Below are positions 22,380 through 33,639 of a DNA stretch of 64,000 bases, in pieces. Below the pieces are notes generated by a model. The model was not told the DNA's origin and made no database searches. It saw only the letters and a list, made by a program, of their open reading frames with translations. Both the position numbers and the translations under genes were made by a program. The stretch is from Nephrocerus scutellatus (lineage: Eukaryota > Arthropoda > Insecta > Diptera > Pipunculidae): positions 26,213,462 through 26,277,461 of the forward strand of contig OX352763.1 of assembly GCA_947095585.1 (NCBI GenBank). Direction: 5' to 3'. How positions within the stretch are numbered: the stretch's first letter is position 1; every line of letters starts with the position of its first letter.

Positions 22380-23470
22380 AATGCCAAACTCTGTCAAATG
22401 CCTTGGAAATATCGAGTGCAATAATTTTGCTTTCACTAAATTGATGCAAAGACCAGTTCCACTGTTCGGTGAGTTATACCATCAAATCACCAGTAAAGCG
22501 TTGCCCAGGAAATGCCGGTCACTAAGGATTTCGTCGGATTCAAGATATTTCATAAGCTGGAAATTGATCAGTGTTTCCATGATCTTGGAAAGAATGGATG
22601 TAAGTGCTATGGGTCGGTACGAAAAAGGAGAAAAGGAAAAGGAGGAAAAGGGTATCGGCTGGACTAAGGCTGTTTTCCAACTTATCGGGAAGAGTCCAGA
22701 AGAATAGAACAGACGTAAAAGCTTACGCAGCTTGAAAGAACACCTCTTTAGAGCTAATTGGGAAATACCATCTGGCCTAGCAGATTTGTGAGTGTTGAGA
22801 TCATTTAGAATTCTAGCAACTGCACGAGTATGAATGAAAATCTATATCATAGTGCTGAATGCTTGGAGGTGCCGGCGGCAGCAATGCACAATCTGAAAGC
22901 TTGGAACTAGCTACAAACAGATTGGCCTTATCCATAGAGCTGAAAACTGGAATGTCATTATAAATGAGCGTTGGAATCGATGACGATTCATTGATTCTTT
23001 TTACGAATGACCAAAATTGTTACTACCTTTGGGCCATTGTAGTAGTTTTTGCCTAAATTTTTGGTCGTATGTGAATTTGACTCGCCATATATGAGCATTG
23101 CAATAATTTCTGGTTCGTTTAAAATTTCTTCGGTTTTCCTCAGTAGATTTTGCTTTGTAAAACCGAAAGTATATCTTTCTAATCAAAAAAGCCTCTTTAC
23201 AGTTCGAGAATTTGACCTAGAAACGTTAGCTTCCATTTTAAATCTCATCTTCGATGCAACAGTATATCATACCATACTTCTCCGGTTTATGACAAATTCA
23301 TTATAAGACCAGTCCCATATTTTTTTCTCAAAATTCCTGCCAAAACAGTATCTCTGGGTCATTTTATCAAGTGCAGTAAAGAGTATAGATATATAATTCG
23401 GGGTACCCACTTGATCAACTGTTTTGTACTTTTTATCAAACTTCAGTTTGATATCCTCAACTTTCATTCA
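22380..23470 (-). pseudogene. Jockey-like LINE copy, linker to RT
   Basis: Going down from 23,470 the frames read KTVDQVGTPNYISILF, then FEKKIWDWSYNEF, FGFTKQNLLRKTEEI, NAHL..DIPVFSSMDKANLF, LLPPAPP and VARILNDLNTHKSA-PDGIS, then FPISWKTALVQPIP and LINFQLMKYLES to about 22,400. This is the connection from the end of the endonuclease to the first RT blocks. The order matches the + copy at 29.2-30.2 kb, so it is one insertion. A short G/A-rich expansion sits in the middle (22,625-22,655). Broken by stops and frameshifts. Confidence 0.7.
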
Positions 23471-25685
23471 TCTCATCACTCCCTTTCCCCCTTCCTCTTA
23501 TATGCAACAAACTCCTCGTCTAGCTCGTCGTATTTCTTAACAAATTTTATTAACTTGTATTCATTCATTTGAATATTAAACTGGAAAACATTTTGTGTCG
23601 CTAAAACTTTCAACTTTTAATTTGATTTTCGAATCGGTCTGAATACTTCTTTGCCATGTTGCCTTGTTTCCAACTTGTATGTTGTCATTCATTAATTGAC
23701 CACTTAGCTCAACCGACGATACAACTAAATAGCATTATCGAGAACAAAACAAACAAATTTCCCAATGACATAACACACACACACACGACAATTTGATAAT
23801 GGAAGACCACCCACTCGGTGCATTTGGAAAACTATAAGAAAACAAAAATCATAATTTCATCGCCTCTTTCATCTTCGAAGACATCGAGTTGACAAAATCC
23901 ACTCTCATGTATGTTATCAGGGAGTTTACGTTTAGGAAACTGTCGAACAGTGGGGCAACAAAAGACACACAATTGATTTCAATCGACAGACAAATTTATT
24001 GGAAAAGAGTGAACAAGGAGACAAAAAAGTATTCTTCGTGACAACTCCAGAAAAGGTGAAAATCACTACAGGTAGATATTGTAAGAAAATATCACATCTA
24101 ATGCATTTTTATATAAGATTCTTTAAAAAATGATATTGCTGTAAGCGTCTGAGAAACTGATTTGTGGTATCAGGTTAGAAGTTTTTGTTTTCACCGTTGC
24201 CAATTCAATTTGAATGGATTGGAATCTCTTCTCAGATAACTATTCTATCTATTAGTAGAGCTCTGTTAGTGTAACATTTTAATTTGAAGCTTTACTTTAT
24301 AAAAGTTCTCAGAGAGTAGTAATTTTAAATCAAATGCGGTACTTCAGTGTTACCATGATCTATATCAGTCATTGTACAGCAAACTCCCTACCTTTTCTGA
24401 GTTCCACAGCTTGATGGCAACCACAAAAAATAAACGACCTGAGTCAATATTAATAAATGACAGTAGGATAATATTTAATATCCAAAATGACAGGAAGAAT
24501 TGGCGCTTGTTATATAAGTACCGTGTAGTCAACTTACCTCTCTATACAAAACCGAAGCCATAAGCATTTATTTGAGCACAAATAAATTAGACGCATCAAT
24601 GATAAAGTGGACATCTTTCCAATATACAATACATCTTATTGAGTAATTCTATACACACTTCAATTTTGTGGGATGGGCAGCAGATACTGATTAAGTCACT
24701 GTTGAACATTGTATCAAAATGTAAGTATAGGCACTCATATTGAGTGTCCAAAGCTACAGTGCAATTGTTGCGCGGTTCTGGCACATTGATATTACAGTTA
24801 CACGCGTTTCCTTTACCTCTGACAAAACCATTGCGCCCACAAGGATCTTTATGCATAGTGCCATTATATTGCACGATTCGGCTATAGACGCTTTATGCAG
24901 TAGCAATCACTTTGATATAAACACAAAATCGGGAGAGTAACCTATGCACATACACCCAAAAGCAAACACACACCACTGGACAACACCAGCACCACCACAA
25001 CGCAACGTCTGCACTGAGGTGCTGCACAATAGGATAGGCGACATTAAAATTTTAGTGGAAATCTCAAAATGCACTTATCGCTGGAATTCTATCCAAACAT
25101 CCCTGTTAATAGACCCAACCCGATGACTATATTGGTTGAGTCTACAACAAAGAGTACATTGTGGAAATGAGATATGCCAATGCACTTAGTTACATGTGTG
25201 GTATAACCGCCGTGATTCCGCAATGGACATTATCTTTCGTTGTCCATTCGACTGATGATTACTGCGTCTTCGTCCAACTCTAAATCTATCCTCGGTCCTT
25301 AACATTATAAACGTAGGAAACGAACGATGGTACTGTCACTTTTAACGGATCAAATGGATCAGTCTTGGCAAATTTATAGACGTACGAAGTTTATGTTGGC
25401 TGGCAATTAAAGTATAGGCGATTTGTGTCAGTGCTTTTCCGCAAACAGAGTTTAAATCTAAACTGCAACTATAAATGCATATATTTTTGCACAGAAAAAA
25501 AATTTAGATGTTCTGATTAACAAGAAAATAGAAGACAAACATACATGTTGAATATTGCGTTTGTAGTATACCCCGAAACAGTCTTTATCCTTCAAAAATA
25601 TTATCAGTGATATTACGCAAGCTGCCATACAAATCTCTAAAAAAGTCAAGCTATTGCTCAAGGTAATACAAATATTTGCCTTATG
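23471..25685. other. Unassigned interval with a CA microsatellite
   Basis: An ACACAC run of about nine dinucleotides lies at 23,768-23,787. Apart from the cysteine-rich ORF listed separately there is nothing I can assign. Confidence 0.4.
24596..24856 (-). CDS. Cysteine-rich ORF of unknown status, 86 aa from ATG
   Basis: The frame starting MHKDPCGRN contains ten cysteines in under 90 residues, including ACNCN, NNC, YEC, ISICCPSHK, EVC, MYC and ERC. No signal peptide is seen, and the frame is open only a few codons upstream of the ATG. It could be a terminal exon of an extracellular protein or a chance ORF. I recognise no family; the CCP motif recalls clip-type domains but the rest of the spacing does not fit. 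Overlapping + strand ORFs show no motif. Confidence 0.12.
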   Translation of the reverse strand: MHKDPCGRNGFVRGKGNACNCNINVPEPRNNCTVALDTQYECLYLHFDTMFNSDLISICCPSHKIEVCIELLNKMYCILERCPLYH

Positions 25686-25689
25686 GTAG

Positions 25690-26775
25690 AAGAAGAAGTG
25701 AAACTTATATTATTGGACAGCATGAGTTCATCGCAAAGGAATGCATCAAAAAGCAGTTTATCAGCAAAGCCCTTTTTTGCAAAGCAATTCAACACAAAGT
25801 AATTCATCACAAAGTAAATCATTGAAAAACTGTTTATCGCAAAGCAATTCATTGCAAAGTAATTCATCGCCAAGCAACTCATCGTAAAGCAATTCATCGA
25901 AAAGCAATACATAGAAAAGAAATTCATCACAAAGTAATTATTCAAAAACCAATTCATAAAAAGATCTCATCGGAAATCAATTCATCGAAAAGCAATTCAT
26001 TCGGAAAGCAGTACATAGAAAGGCAGTTCATTGTAAAGCAATTTTTCGCAAGCCATTTCTTGCAAAGTAATTCAAAGTCAATCATCAAAAAGCAATTCAT
26101 CGAACTGCGATTCAGCAGTTTTTGGAAAAGCAATTCTTCGTGAAGCAATTTATCGCATAGCAATACATTCCATTCATCGCAAAGTAATTATTAAAAAAGT
26201 AATTCACCCAATAGCAATTCATCGAAAAATCGAAAAGAAATTCATCACAAAGTAATTCAAAGAAAGATCTCATCGGAAAGCAATTCGTCAAAAGCAATTC
26301 ATAGAATAGAAATAGAAAGCATACTACATAGAAAGGCGGTTCATTGTAAAGCCATTTTTAGCAAGCCATTTATCGTAAAGTAATTGATGGGAAAGTAGTC
26401 CATCAAAAGTAATTTATCGTAAAGTAATTCATCGAACAGCGATTCAGCAGTTATTCTAAAAGCAATTCATAGTTAAGAAATATATAGCATAGTAATTCAT
26501 TGCAAAGTAATTAATCGCATCGCAATGTAATTCGTAGAAAAGTAATTCATCCAAAAGCAATTCATCGAAAAGAAATGCATTGCAAAGTAATTAATCAAAA
26601 AGCAATTTATCGAAAAGCAATTCATAGAAAATAAATTCATCGAAAAGCAATTCATCGGAAAGCAGTACGAGTACATAGAAAGGCGGTTCATTGTATAGCC
26701 ATTTTTCGCAAGCCACATATCGCAAAGTAATTCACCGTGAAGCAGTTATCGCAAAGTAATTAATCGAAAAGCATT
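25690..26775. repeat. AAAGCAATTCATCG minisatellite with higher-order repeats
   Basis: About 1.1 kb of degenerate 14-16 bp units of the form AAAGYAATTCATCG. On the - strand they give shadow ORFs of repeated M-N-C/Y-F. A distinctive variant block (ACATAGAAAGGC, then GTTCATTGTA, GCAAGCCA) recurs at 26,013, 26,326 and 26,673, i.e. every ~313-347 bp, showing a higher-order unit of about twenty basic repeats. Confidence 0.9.
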
Positions 26776-27004
26776 TAAAGAACGAAGTGAAATAAATTCA
26801 AGGTATCAAGGTAATACTCTAATTATTAGTAAAGCCAAAAGTTATGGTCCAGAGGGTCAAGCGCCGACATGATAACTTCAGAGACACTTGAGAAAAAGTG
26901 CCTAGCAGTACAATAGATGGCTATAAATTTAATGACCTATATTCTCGTTTTTTTTTTGCCGAAATACGATGACTTCGACAACTAACTCAGTGAAAGCAAA
27001 CCAA

Positions 27005-27355
27005 ATAAACAGCCCATAAAAATTAAAATTTTTCATGTAAATTCTCTAATCGGATATATACAATGTGTAAAGTTTGAATAAGATCGGGTTAGTGGTAATT
27101 TTTTTTATAAGGAAGCACTGTAGCATTAGAAATCACTTCCAAATTTTTACAAAAAGTGTTGTTCGTCGGATAAACACATTTGTATAAATTGTATGGGAGC
27201 CTCTTCGAACCGAAGCCCGATCACTACCAAATTTGAACAGTAAGTGTTGTCACTAGAAGTACATATGTGTGCAAATTTTCAATAAAATTGGGCTTTGGAA
27301 AGTGGGCTAAAAACTGATCACAAGATTTCACGACAAACAGACAGAGAATTTAAAA
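27005..27355 (+). mobile_element. Unclassified dispersed repeat (DINE/Helentron-like), copy 1
   Basis: Starts AACAGCCCATAAAAATTA, has the internal segment CACTTCCAAATTTTTACAAA once, then AAATTGGGCTTTGGAAAGTG, and ends with GAGAATTTAAAAAGG. The same left edge occurs at 59,827 and the same right region at 44,455 and 60,580. Non-coding. The left and right ends contain an inverted TAAATTCTCTA, a sub-terminal inverted repeat. This architecture resembles Helentron-associated INE/DINE elements, but that is an inference. Confidence 0.75.
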
Positions 27356-28844
27356 AGGAATCCCCATATTGAAATTTGTTGTGAAAAATTCATGCAATAT
27401 TTTTTTTGTGTGTAAATGGATCGGGTAAGACATTGATACCGAATGGTTTGGAAATGCATTGTCGGCTTCCACTGTTTAAGTTTCAGAAAATGTAATACGC
27501 ATCGTACAAGTTTTATGAATCGGATTGTACTTTACGTCAAAATACTCATAGCAATAATAACTTTAAGCTGCCATTAAGCAACAAAACAACTTTCTTGCAC
27601 AAAGCTTCTGGATTTTATTCTCCGAATTGCAAACTGTTATAGCAAACGCTCATCTGCAACGCATTCGCGCGTTTGCTTATCTGCTGAGCTGCTGACCAAC
27701 CAAAGGGTATTAAAATGAAAGGGAATAACCTTCGACTTGGAAGGGTTTAGTTGTCGCTTACTTAATGGATTTTCCGTTGTCTCGCATTTTTATGTGATGC
27801 GCGGACATTTCGTTTCTTACAATGGAATCTGTACAGCTGCTGCTGTGAGGCGGGCGGCGACCGGTAGGTACTTTCGACTAAGTATGCCCGATCGTTGAGT
27901 GCAATAAAATGTAAATCTCCAGCGGATGCCATTGGTAGCCGGCAACAAATTGTTACAAATTTCATTGGTAAAACCACATTCTGAAATTGATATTTGAACG
28001 GAGTTCAAGAAGCGAGCAATAACATCATCGAAATGACTCAGATCACTCAACTGCTTTGATATTATCCGCCTTAACAGTGCGAGCTACGTGACACCTAAGC
28101 TGTTTGCTGATTAAGCAGGAATGCTTTCAACGACAACAAAAGCAGCCACCCATGAAACATTCAAAATTTATTTATGCTTATTCCCATTTATTGTTATTTA
28201 AATATTTTGAATGATTTTCGAAATTGATTTTAATTTTTTAATTCATTGGAATTGGATATTTTTTTTGGTCGTGTAGTCTGACGCACCGGGCCGGGATAAG
28301 CTGATCTTCGTTGAGCATTTACACACGTCGTATATCTTTTTTGACAATCTGTGTTGTGTTAAACAATGATTTTCCATCAGATGGGTGAATTGGAATTCAG
28401 TTATTCAGAACCGATCTGTAATAAATTATTAACATCAATATGGAAGCGAAGAAACGTCGGCAGTGATCATAACATTCGTTTGTTAGTTTTTGAGCTTTAA
28501 GTCGTAAATTTTAACATACAAAATAGGTATTAGTTTGGCAATAAATGGCAGAGACCTAGGATCATCCTATTTTCACACGCAAACCTCATCGTAAAGGTAA
28601 AAGAGATAAAATTAAAAAACAGGAAAACATGATTGGAAAAAAGGCGAAGAGAAGATGGTGCGAAAGTTGTGGAGGGGGTGGCTGTAGATGTCTATGAACT
28701 TTGAATCTCTTGTTGTACGAATTCAAATTTCAGAGCTTGGTAAAGGAAGGAAACCAGCTAAGTTCGGCGGTCGACCGAATAATCTATTGACTTTGCAATA
28801 TTTTCGTTACAAAAGGTTTCAATCCACCTTTCTGTATTCTATGT
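27356..28844. other. Unassigned interval with a locally GC-richer patch
   Basis: 27.76-28.05 kb is GC-richer than its flanks. On the - strand it offers two overlapping frames (71 and 77 codons) that look like a possible decayed coding sequence, but neither shows a motif I can name. The rest is AT-rich and featureless. Confidence 0.35.
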
Positions 28845-28915
28845 AGCAGATGAAATGTAGTGTTGGATGCACCTGACCAGACTTGATAATAATACCAAAT
28901 TTTTGGGTGAAATAT
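28845..28915 (-). pseudogene. Short LINE fragment (post-RT region)
   Basis: The segment around GTGCACCTGACCAGACATGA at 63,660 has a close match here (GGATGCACCTGACCAGACTT). This is the C-terminal domain of the LINE at the right end of the window. Only about 70 bases are alignable. Confidence 0.4.
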
Positions 28916-29219
28916 TTCGTTATTTTTTTTATTGAAAAACATTTATTGAACAACACTGCGTTAGTAAAGTATTACAAGACTATTAAGCCAATTTGTTTTG
29001 ACTTAAATTATCAAAATAATAATAGAAAGCATTTAAGTTTAAAGCATTGATGCTTACTTTTATCTCTCTTTTTTTCCCACGACACGGGCTCGCAATTTAG
29101 TGATGTTGCCAAGCTAATGCTCCAATGCGGAATTTAATTTCATTAGCTAAAAGTAATGGTACAAGGGTGCAACATCCACTATTGACTTCTTTATAGAACT
29201 TAGACAATGTTTCAACTCT

Positions 29220-30240
29220 TCAGGAGTTTGATGCACTGTCTGATTCAATTGCAAGAATTGTCACAAATGATGATAACACGGAAATCGTTATTGCGGGCGA
29301 TTTCAATGTACACAATTCTGGGTGGCTTCGCCATTCTGGCCAGACAACACTCATAGGAATGGATGTTGAGTTGTTCGATGACTTAAATCACCTTACTCAG
29401 CTTGTAAATGAGCTTACAAGAATACTTGACATAGCAAATCATTCCGCAAACACCCTTTGTTCCTTACCTTTCGTCCTCGTCCTGATAATTACTGCGTCAA
29501 TGTGTTATTGACTCTAGGCTCGTCTGACCATTGTGTTGTATCAGCTAATTTCTTGTTAATAAACCACGCAGTTAGAGAAAAAACTCACAAAAAAATAGTA
29601 TGCCAATACGAGAAAGCCATTTGGGACTGCCCTAACAACTTCTTTGGGAGAATCAACTGGTCGGTATTGTTTCGTGATAGCAACGTGGATGCCGCCGCTA
29701 ATGCAATCACAAACATTATCCTTATTACGAGAGACTTTACACCGTCCTGGAATAAGTCTGTCAAACCAAATACGAATGGATGGTATGACTCAAGCTGTAA
29801 AGAGACTTCTTGGATTAGAGAGGTATGGTTTCGGTTTAACAAAGCAAACCCTACTGAGAAAAAGCCTCGTCGCCAATTCCAACGCTCATTTACAATGGCA
29901 TTCCAGTTGTCAGCTCTATAGACAAGGCCAATCTGTTTGCTGCGCACTTTGCAGCTAGCTCCACGCTTCCAGATTGTGCATTACTGCCTCCTGCACCTCA
30001 GATTATTGAACACGCTATGGGACAGATATTCGTGCTCTTGCAGTTGCTAGAGTTTTAAACTATCTCAACACTCACAAATCCGCTGGGTCAGATGGTATTT
30101 CCCCATTATTTCTGAAGAGGTGTTCTTCCAAGCTGGCATTACCATTGCGTCAGCTTTTCCATCTGTCCTATTCTTCTCGACTCTTCCCGATCAGTTGTAA
30201 ATAGCCTTTGTCCAGCCCATACCCAAACCATCGGTCGGAA
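29220..30240 (+). pseudogene. Jockey-like LINE copy, endonuclease to RT start
   Basis: From left to right: DSIARIVT, EIVIAGDFNVHNSGWLRHS (endonuclease catalytic block), NHLTQLVNEL, GSSDHCVVSANF (SDH block, in a shifted frame), then a 154-codon open frame 29,457-29,921 through DCPNNFFGRINWSVLF. Further on are FFKRCSSKLALPLRQLFHLS-like RT start sequence and a NTHKSAGSDGIS block near 30,070. It joins abruptly at 30,240 to an opposite-strand LINE. Best-preserved copy of this family in the window; still broken by frameshifts. Confidence 0.75.
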
Positions 30241-30960
30241 CTTCAATCAGCAGGGTCACCGCCATGGCACTGGCTCCCCGCATTTACAGATCAACTAACT
30301 TGTCCTGTTCCGTGAACCTTTATCTGTCCGCTAATTACCCAAGTCTCTTGGATGAGACCAAGGGTTATATTTTCCTCTTACTGAGGGTAGCGGACGCGCC
30401 CTTCGCGTGATGCAGGTTCGCCTGTAATACCCTGATAGCGCTCATTAGTCCTCCGTGGATGCTGAAATGGAAGGGGCGGCTTTGGCAAAAGCAAGACCAC
30501 TCTCTCCTCTGCCCATGCGTAAAGCATGTTTAAGTCGCCGTCTCTCTAGCGAGTTTTATTGAATGAATCCGTCCTGTTGTTGATAGATCTGTAGTCCACA
30601 TAATGCCTTCCCAATAAAAGACCATACGGATTTCTCCGAGACTACATGCATCAACAACTGTGGATGCGTCAGAATCAGAAGTATAGATTCCCACACGTCT
30701 TCGATTCTAACCACCTTGCGAGATTCCGAAGGGGCCCTTATGACACCGCCTTCCGAAATCTTTGAAAGATACGGCTGCCCGGCAGGACCCGAGGTTGATG
30801 CGCTTTGAGATGCATCGATCTCGTAATTATTAAAACTTGAATCAATAAGGACCCACGGGTATCCGGGAAAAGAGGTCACCCATGACAGAGCCCGGTATGC
30901 CAATGCTGTTCCACCTTGGATTAGGAATACATTCTACTGATAATAGGACTAGTCCGTTAT
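30240..30960 (-). pseudogene. R1/LOA-like LINE 5' part: ORF1 end and endonuclease start
   Basis: A 115-codon - strand frame (30,903-30,556) has no domain I can name. Below it, near 30,440, another frame reads IRVLQANLHHAKGASATLSK, then LIQETWVISGQIK, the very beginning of a LINE endonuclease (the Glu of QE is catalytic). The 115-codon frame is therefore probably the C-terminal part of ORF1 (gag-like), although no zinc knuckle is seen. This stretch is GC-richer than its neighbours. The endonuclease stops at the junction with the + strand LINE at 30,240. Confidence 0.6.
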
Positions 30961-30984
30961 GTCAAACCCCCTCGTAGCAAGGCA

Positions 30985-31072
30985 GAGTTTGTCACCGGAG
31001 ATCATCATGTGCATGTGCGCAAAGTTTCAATAAAATCGGGCTTTAGAAAGTGGGTCAATTCTTGACGATCGT
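30985..31072 (+). mobile_element. Dispersed repeat (DINE/Helentron-like), 3' scrap
   Basis: GTCACCGGAGATCATCATGT, then CAATAAAATCGGGCTTTAGA and AAGTGGGT match the right third of the element at 44.3 kb. Only about 90 bases remain. Confidence 0.6.
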
Positions 31073-31079
31073 ATTGATG

Positions 31080-32440
31080 TGGGAATACAGAGGTTGGCAA
31101 ATATTGCCTACAAATGGACAATCGGTATCCTATGCGGTAGCGCATAGTCTCCTACAACAACACTTTTTTTCAATAGAAAGTATATCTCCAAAGGGGTTAA
31201 TTGTAGAGGCAGATAAACCGCCCAGTGTAATAATTTATTATAAATTTAGTTGCGGTTGTTGTTGTGTTGTGTGATTGTCAAGCGTTAACTATTCCCTATG
31301 ATTTTTATTGTAAATTGATATATGTATGACTATAGTGACTACGCTCGAACACAGCGTGAAGCGCAGTTCCCGTCTGTCGAAACGGCTTAAATCATTGCCT
31401 CATGGCTTGATGGGAAATTATTTATGTTCTTTCGGGTTGTGTATTATGCGTACGGTCCAGGGTCAATGAATATTGATGTGTGAGTGATGTGATGGAGCTT
31501 TTGTTGTTTTTCTTGCTGTTGTTGTTGCTGCAGATAGAGAGTAAAAATGTTATTCTCCAAATTGATTTTTAATCACTGTGCCGTGCCGGCTCGGCGTGGC
31601 GTATTGTACGACGGCCATCAATTCGACGCATATGCTAGCTAGCCACACTGTTATTATTTGTGTGCATTTGTGTTCGTGAAAAACGATGACGGCAGGCAGC
31701 GGTAGGTCGAGCCTGAGTTTGAACTTATTATTAAAATCAATTAGTTCAGGATCAATTTTTCATTTGGATCATAAACTGTTTGGCTTGGTGCAGAGTCAGA
31801 GAATCATTCAATTCAATTGGAAGAACGTCGATGCAATAAATTGGAAACAGTAGCTGCACGAGAATTCATATACATAGCAAATTATACATGTTGGGAAAAT
31901 ATTTGATTTATTAAAGTTTTCATCTAAAAATGGGCACATACGAGTATCAGTCGATCGTATTGATCAGTTGGAACTGATGGTAATTATATAGCCGAACGTA
32001 CCGTACCGTAAACGTATAAAACTTTTTACATGAGTGTGTGTCATACAACAAAGGGTATATATCTACTTATAAAAATTTGTAGATAAATTTATGAAAATCA
32101 GATCACTGTTGAGGCAAACAATTAAGGTGAATGCGATGCGGTTAACTACATACACTTCTACTTAGAGATTCACTAGCATTTTTAGAATTTTTATGAATAT
32201 GAATATGAATATGAATAGGTGGTATGTAATTAAAAGTAACTTTTGTGATTAAGCTTTTTAAGTTTTTTCTTACAGGGGTGTCCAAAAAGATGTTACCACT
32301 TATATGGGATCGGCTCTTGTTTATTTATTATAATAACTTAATAACACACACTATGTAAAGAAGTCGGCCGGCCTTAATGGTTTAAAGAAAGGATGTGTTA
32401 GCTTCGAAATTCTCATGCAGTTTCTATCACTAGATCTGCT
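31080..32440. other. Unassigned interval
   Basis: No domain or element edge recognised. It includes a GTTGTT run near 31,500-31,540 and a GAATAT tandem run near 32,190-32,215. ORFs are short. Confidence 0.4.
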
Positions 32441-32445
32441 TAATA

Positions 32446-33621
32446 CGAGGGGTGCCGTAAAAGTTTATAGAAGTTTATATTCGCCTTTCAGATCTATACA
32501 CTTTTGCATACGCTCTAACCATTAATCGAAACACTTTTTCCAATGCGAAGATGATAGCTCCAACACATGGTTTTTGAACGCTTCAACCGCTTCTTCAGGC
32601 GATAAAAATCGTTGTCAACGAATCTTATCTTTAATTGTTGGGAGCAGGAAGAAGTCATTGGGTTCCAAGTCGGGGCTGTAAGGCCGATGACCCATTAATT
32701 CCATCGTTTGAGTGCTCAAATACTCGCTTGTTTGATGTGATCTGTGTGAGTTCGCATTATCGTGATGCAAAATGATTCGCCTTTTTGGGTTGTTTTGTCT
32801 CAATTTGTTGAAAAACTCAGGTAAACGAATGGTCGTATACCAAGCTGAATTGACTGTCTTTTGATTTTCAAGAGCAACATGACCGGTTTTCGTGAAGAAA
32901 CACGCCCGATCGCAAAACTTTTGTTGGATTTTCTTCGAATTGGAAGACCCAAACAGTCGAGTGCCCTTTTCTTTCCGGCTCATACGCAAATATCCATTAC
33001 TCGTCACCTCTCACGATCTTGTATACGTTTTTGGAAGTACCTTAAACGAATTTTTCAAGCATTTGGCGGCACTTTTGTGCGTCTGTCAAAAAATTTGGAA
33101 TCCAACGTGCACATAGCTTCCGCTCCTTTAAATGTTCATGCAAGATCGTATATACGCTGTTGTGACTAATCCCTAGGCATGCCTCGGTTGCCCGATAAGT
33201 CACATGATGATCCTCTTCAATCAGTTTTCTCACAGCATCAATGTTTACTGGCACAACAGCTGCTTTTGGACGACATTCATGAGGCTCGTCTTTAAGTGAA
33301 CGTCGTTCGCGTTTACATTCATTGTACCAAGTATAAATACTAGTCAAGGATGGTGCTTCGTCGCCAAAAGTCGAATGAAGTGATTCGAAGCACTATTGTT
33401 GAGTTAGCCCCTTTCGAAAATCGTAAAAAATCATCACACGAAAATTTTCACGCGATAATTCCATTTTTTCACTGAATTCTTTGAATCTTGCGATGCGAAC
33501 TGACAGATTACTTTTGAGAAACATAACCTACAAAAATGTTAAACTTTTTGAGTGACATAGAGATTTGAATCGGAAAACACTAGTATTACCATTTTCTAAA
33601 AAACATTTAAGGCACCCTATG
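32446..33621 (-). mobile_element. Mariner-family DNA transposon, near full length, 1,176 bp
   Basis: Bounded by TA at 32,444-32,445 and 33,622-33,623. The ends are imperfect terminal inverted repeats: CGAGGGGTGCCGTAAAAG on the left and CATAGGGTGCCTTAAATG on the right (reverse complement). The inside encodes one mariner transposase on the - strand. Length, TA duplication and ends all agree with an autonomous-size mariner that has since decayed. Confidence 0.9.
32522..33464 (-). pseudogene. Mariner transposase pseudogene (D,D34D)
   Basis: The frame starts MELSRENFRVMIFYDFRK and runs through a helix-turn-helix region (IRKLIEEDHHVTYR-like, LGISHNSVYTILHEHL). It continues to KIVRGDE, the first catalytic Asp, followed immediately by a stop codon. 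Then come WIFAYEPERKEG and, after more sequence, ILHHDNANSHRS (second Asp) and YSPDLEPNDFFLLP (third Asp). Counting residues between the last two Asps gives 34, the mariner spacing. Further damage: a stop at about codon 24, a stop after LEKFV and a stop near KDKIR. The total span of ~314 codons is slightly shorter than the usual ~345. Catalytic residues remain, so decay is by stops and small deletions and not by active-site loss. Confidence 0.85.
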
Positions 33622-33639
33622 TATGTATAATATCTATCT

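Noticed and set aside
25658..26718. Repeated M-N-C-F ORFs on the - strand
   Set aside because: Shadow of the AAAGCAATTCATCG minisatellite; stops and frame changes are as expected for degenerate repeats.
25690..26775. CRISPR-like regular repeats
   Set aside because: Units are contiguous and degenerate with no unique spacers, and the DNA is eukaryotic.
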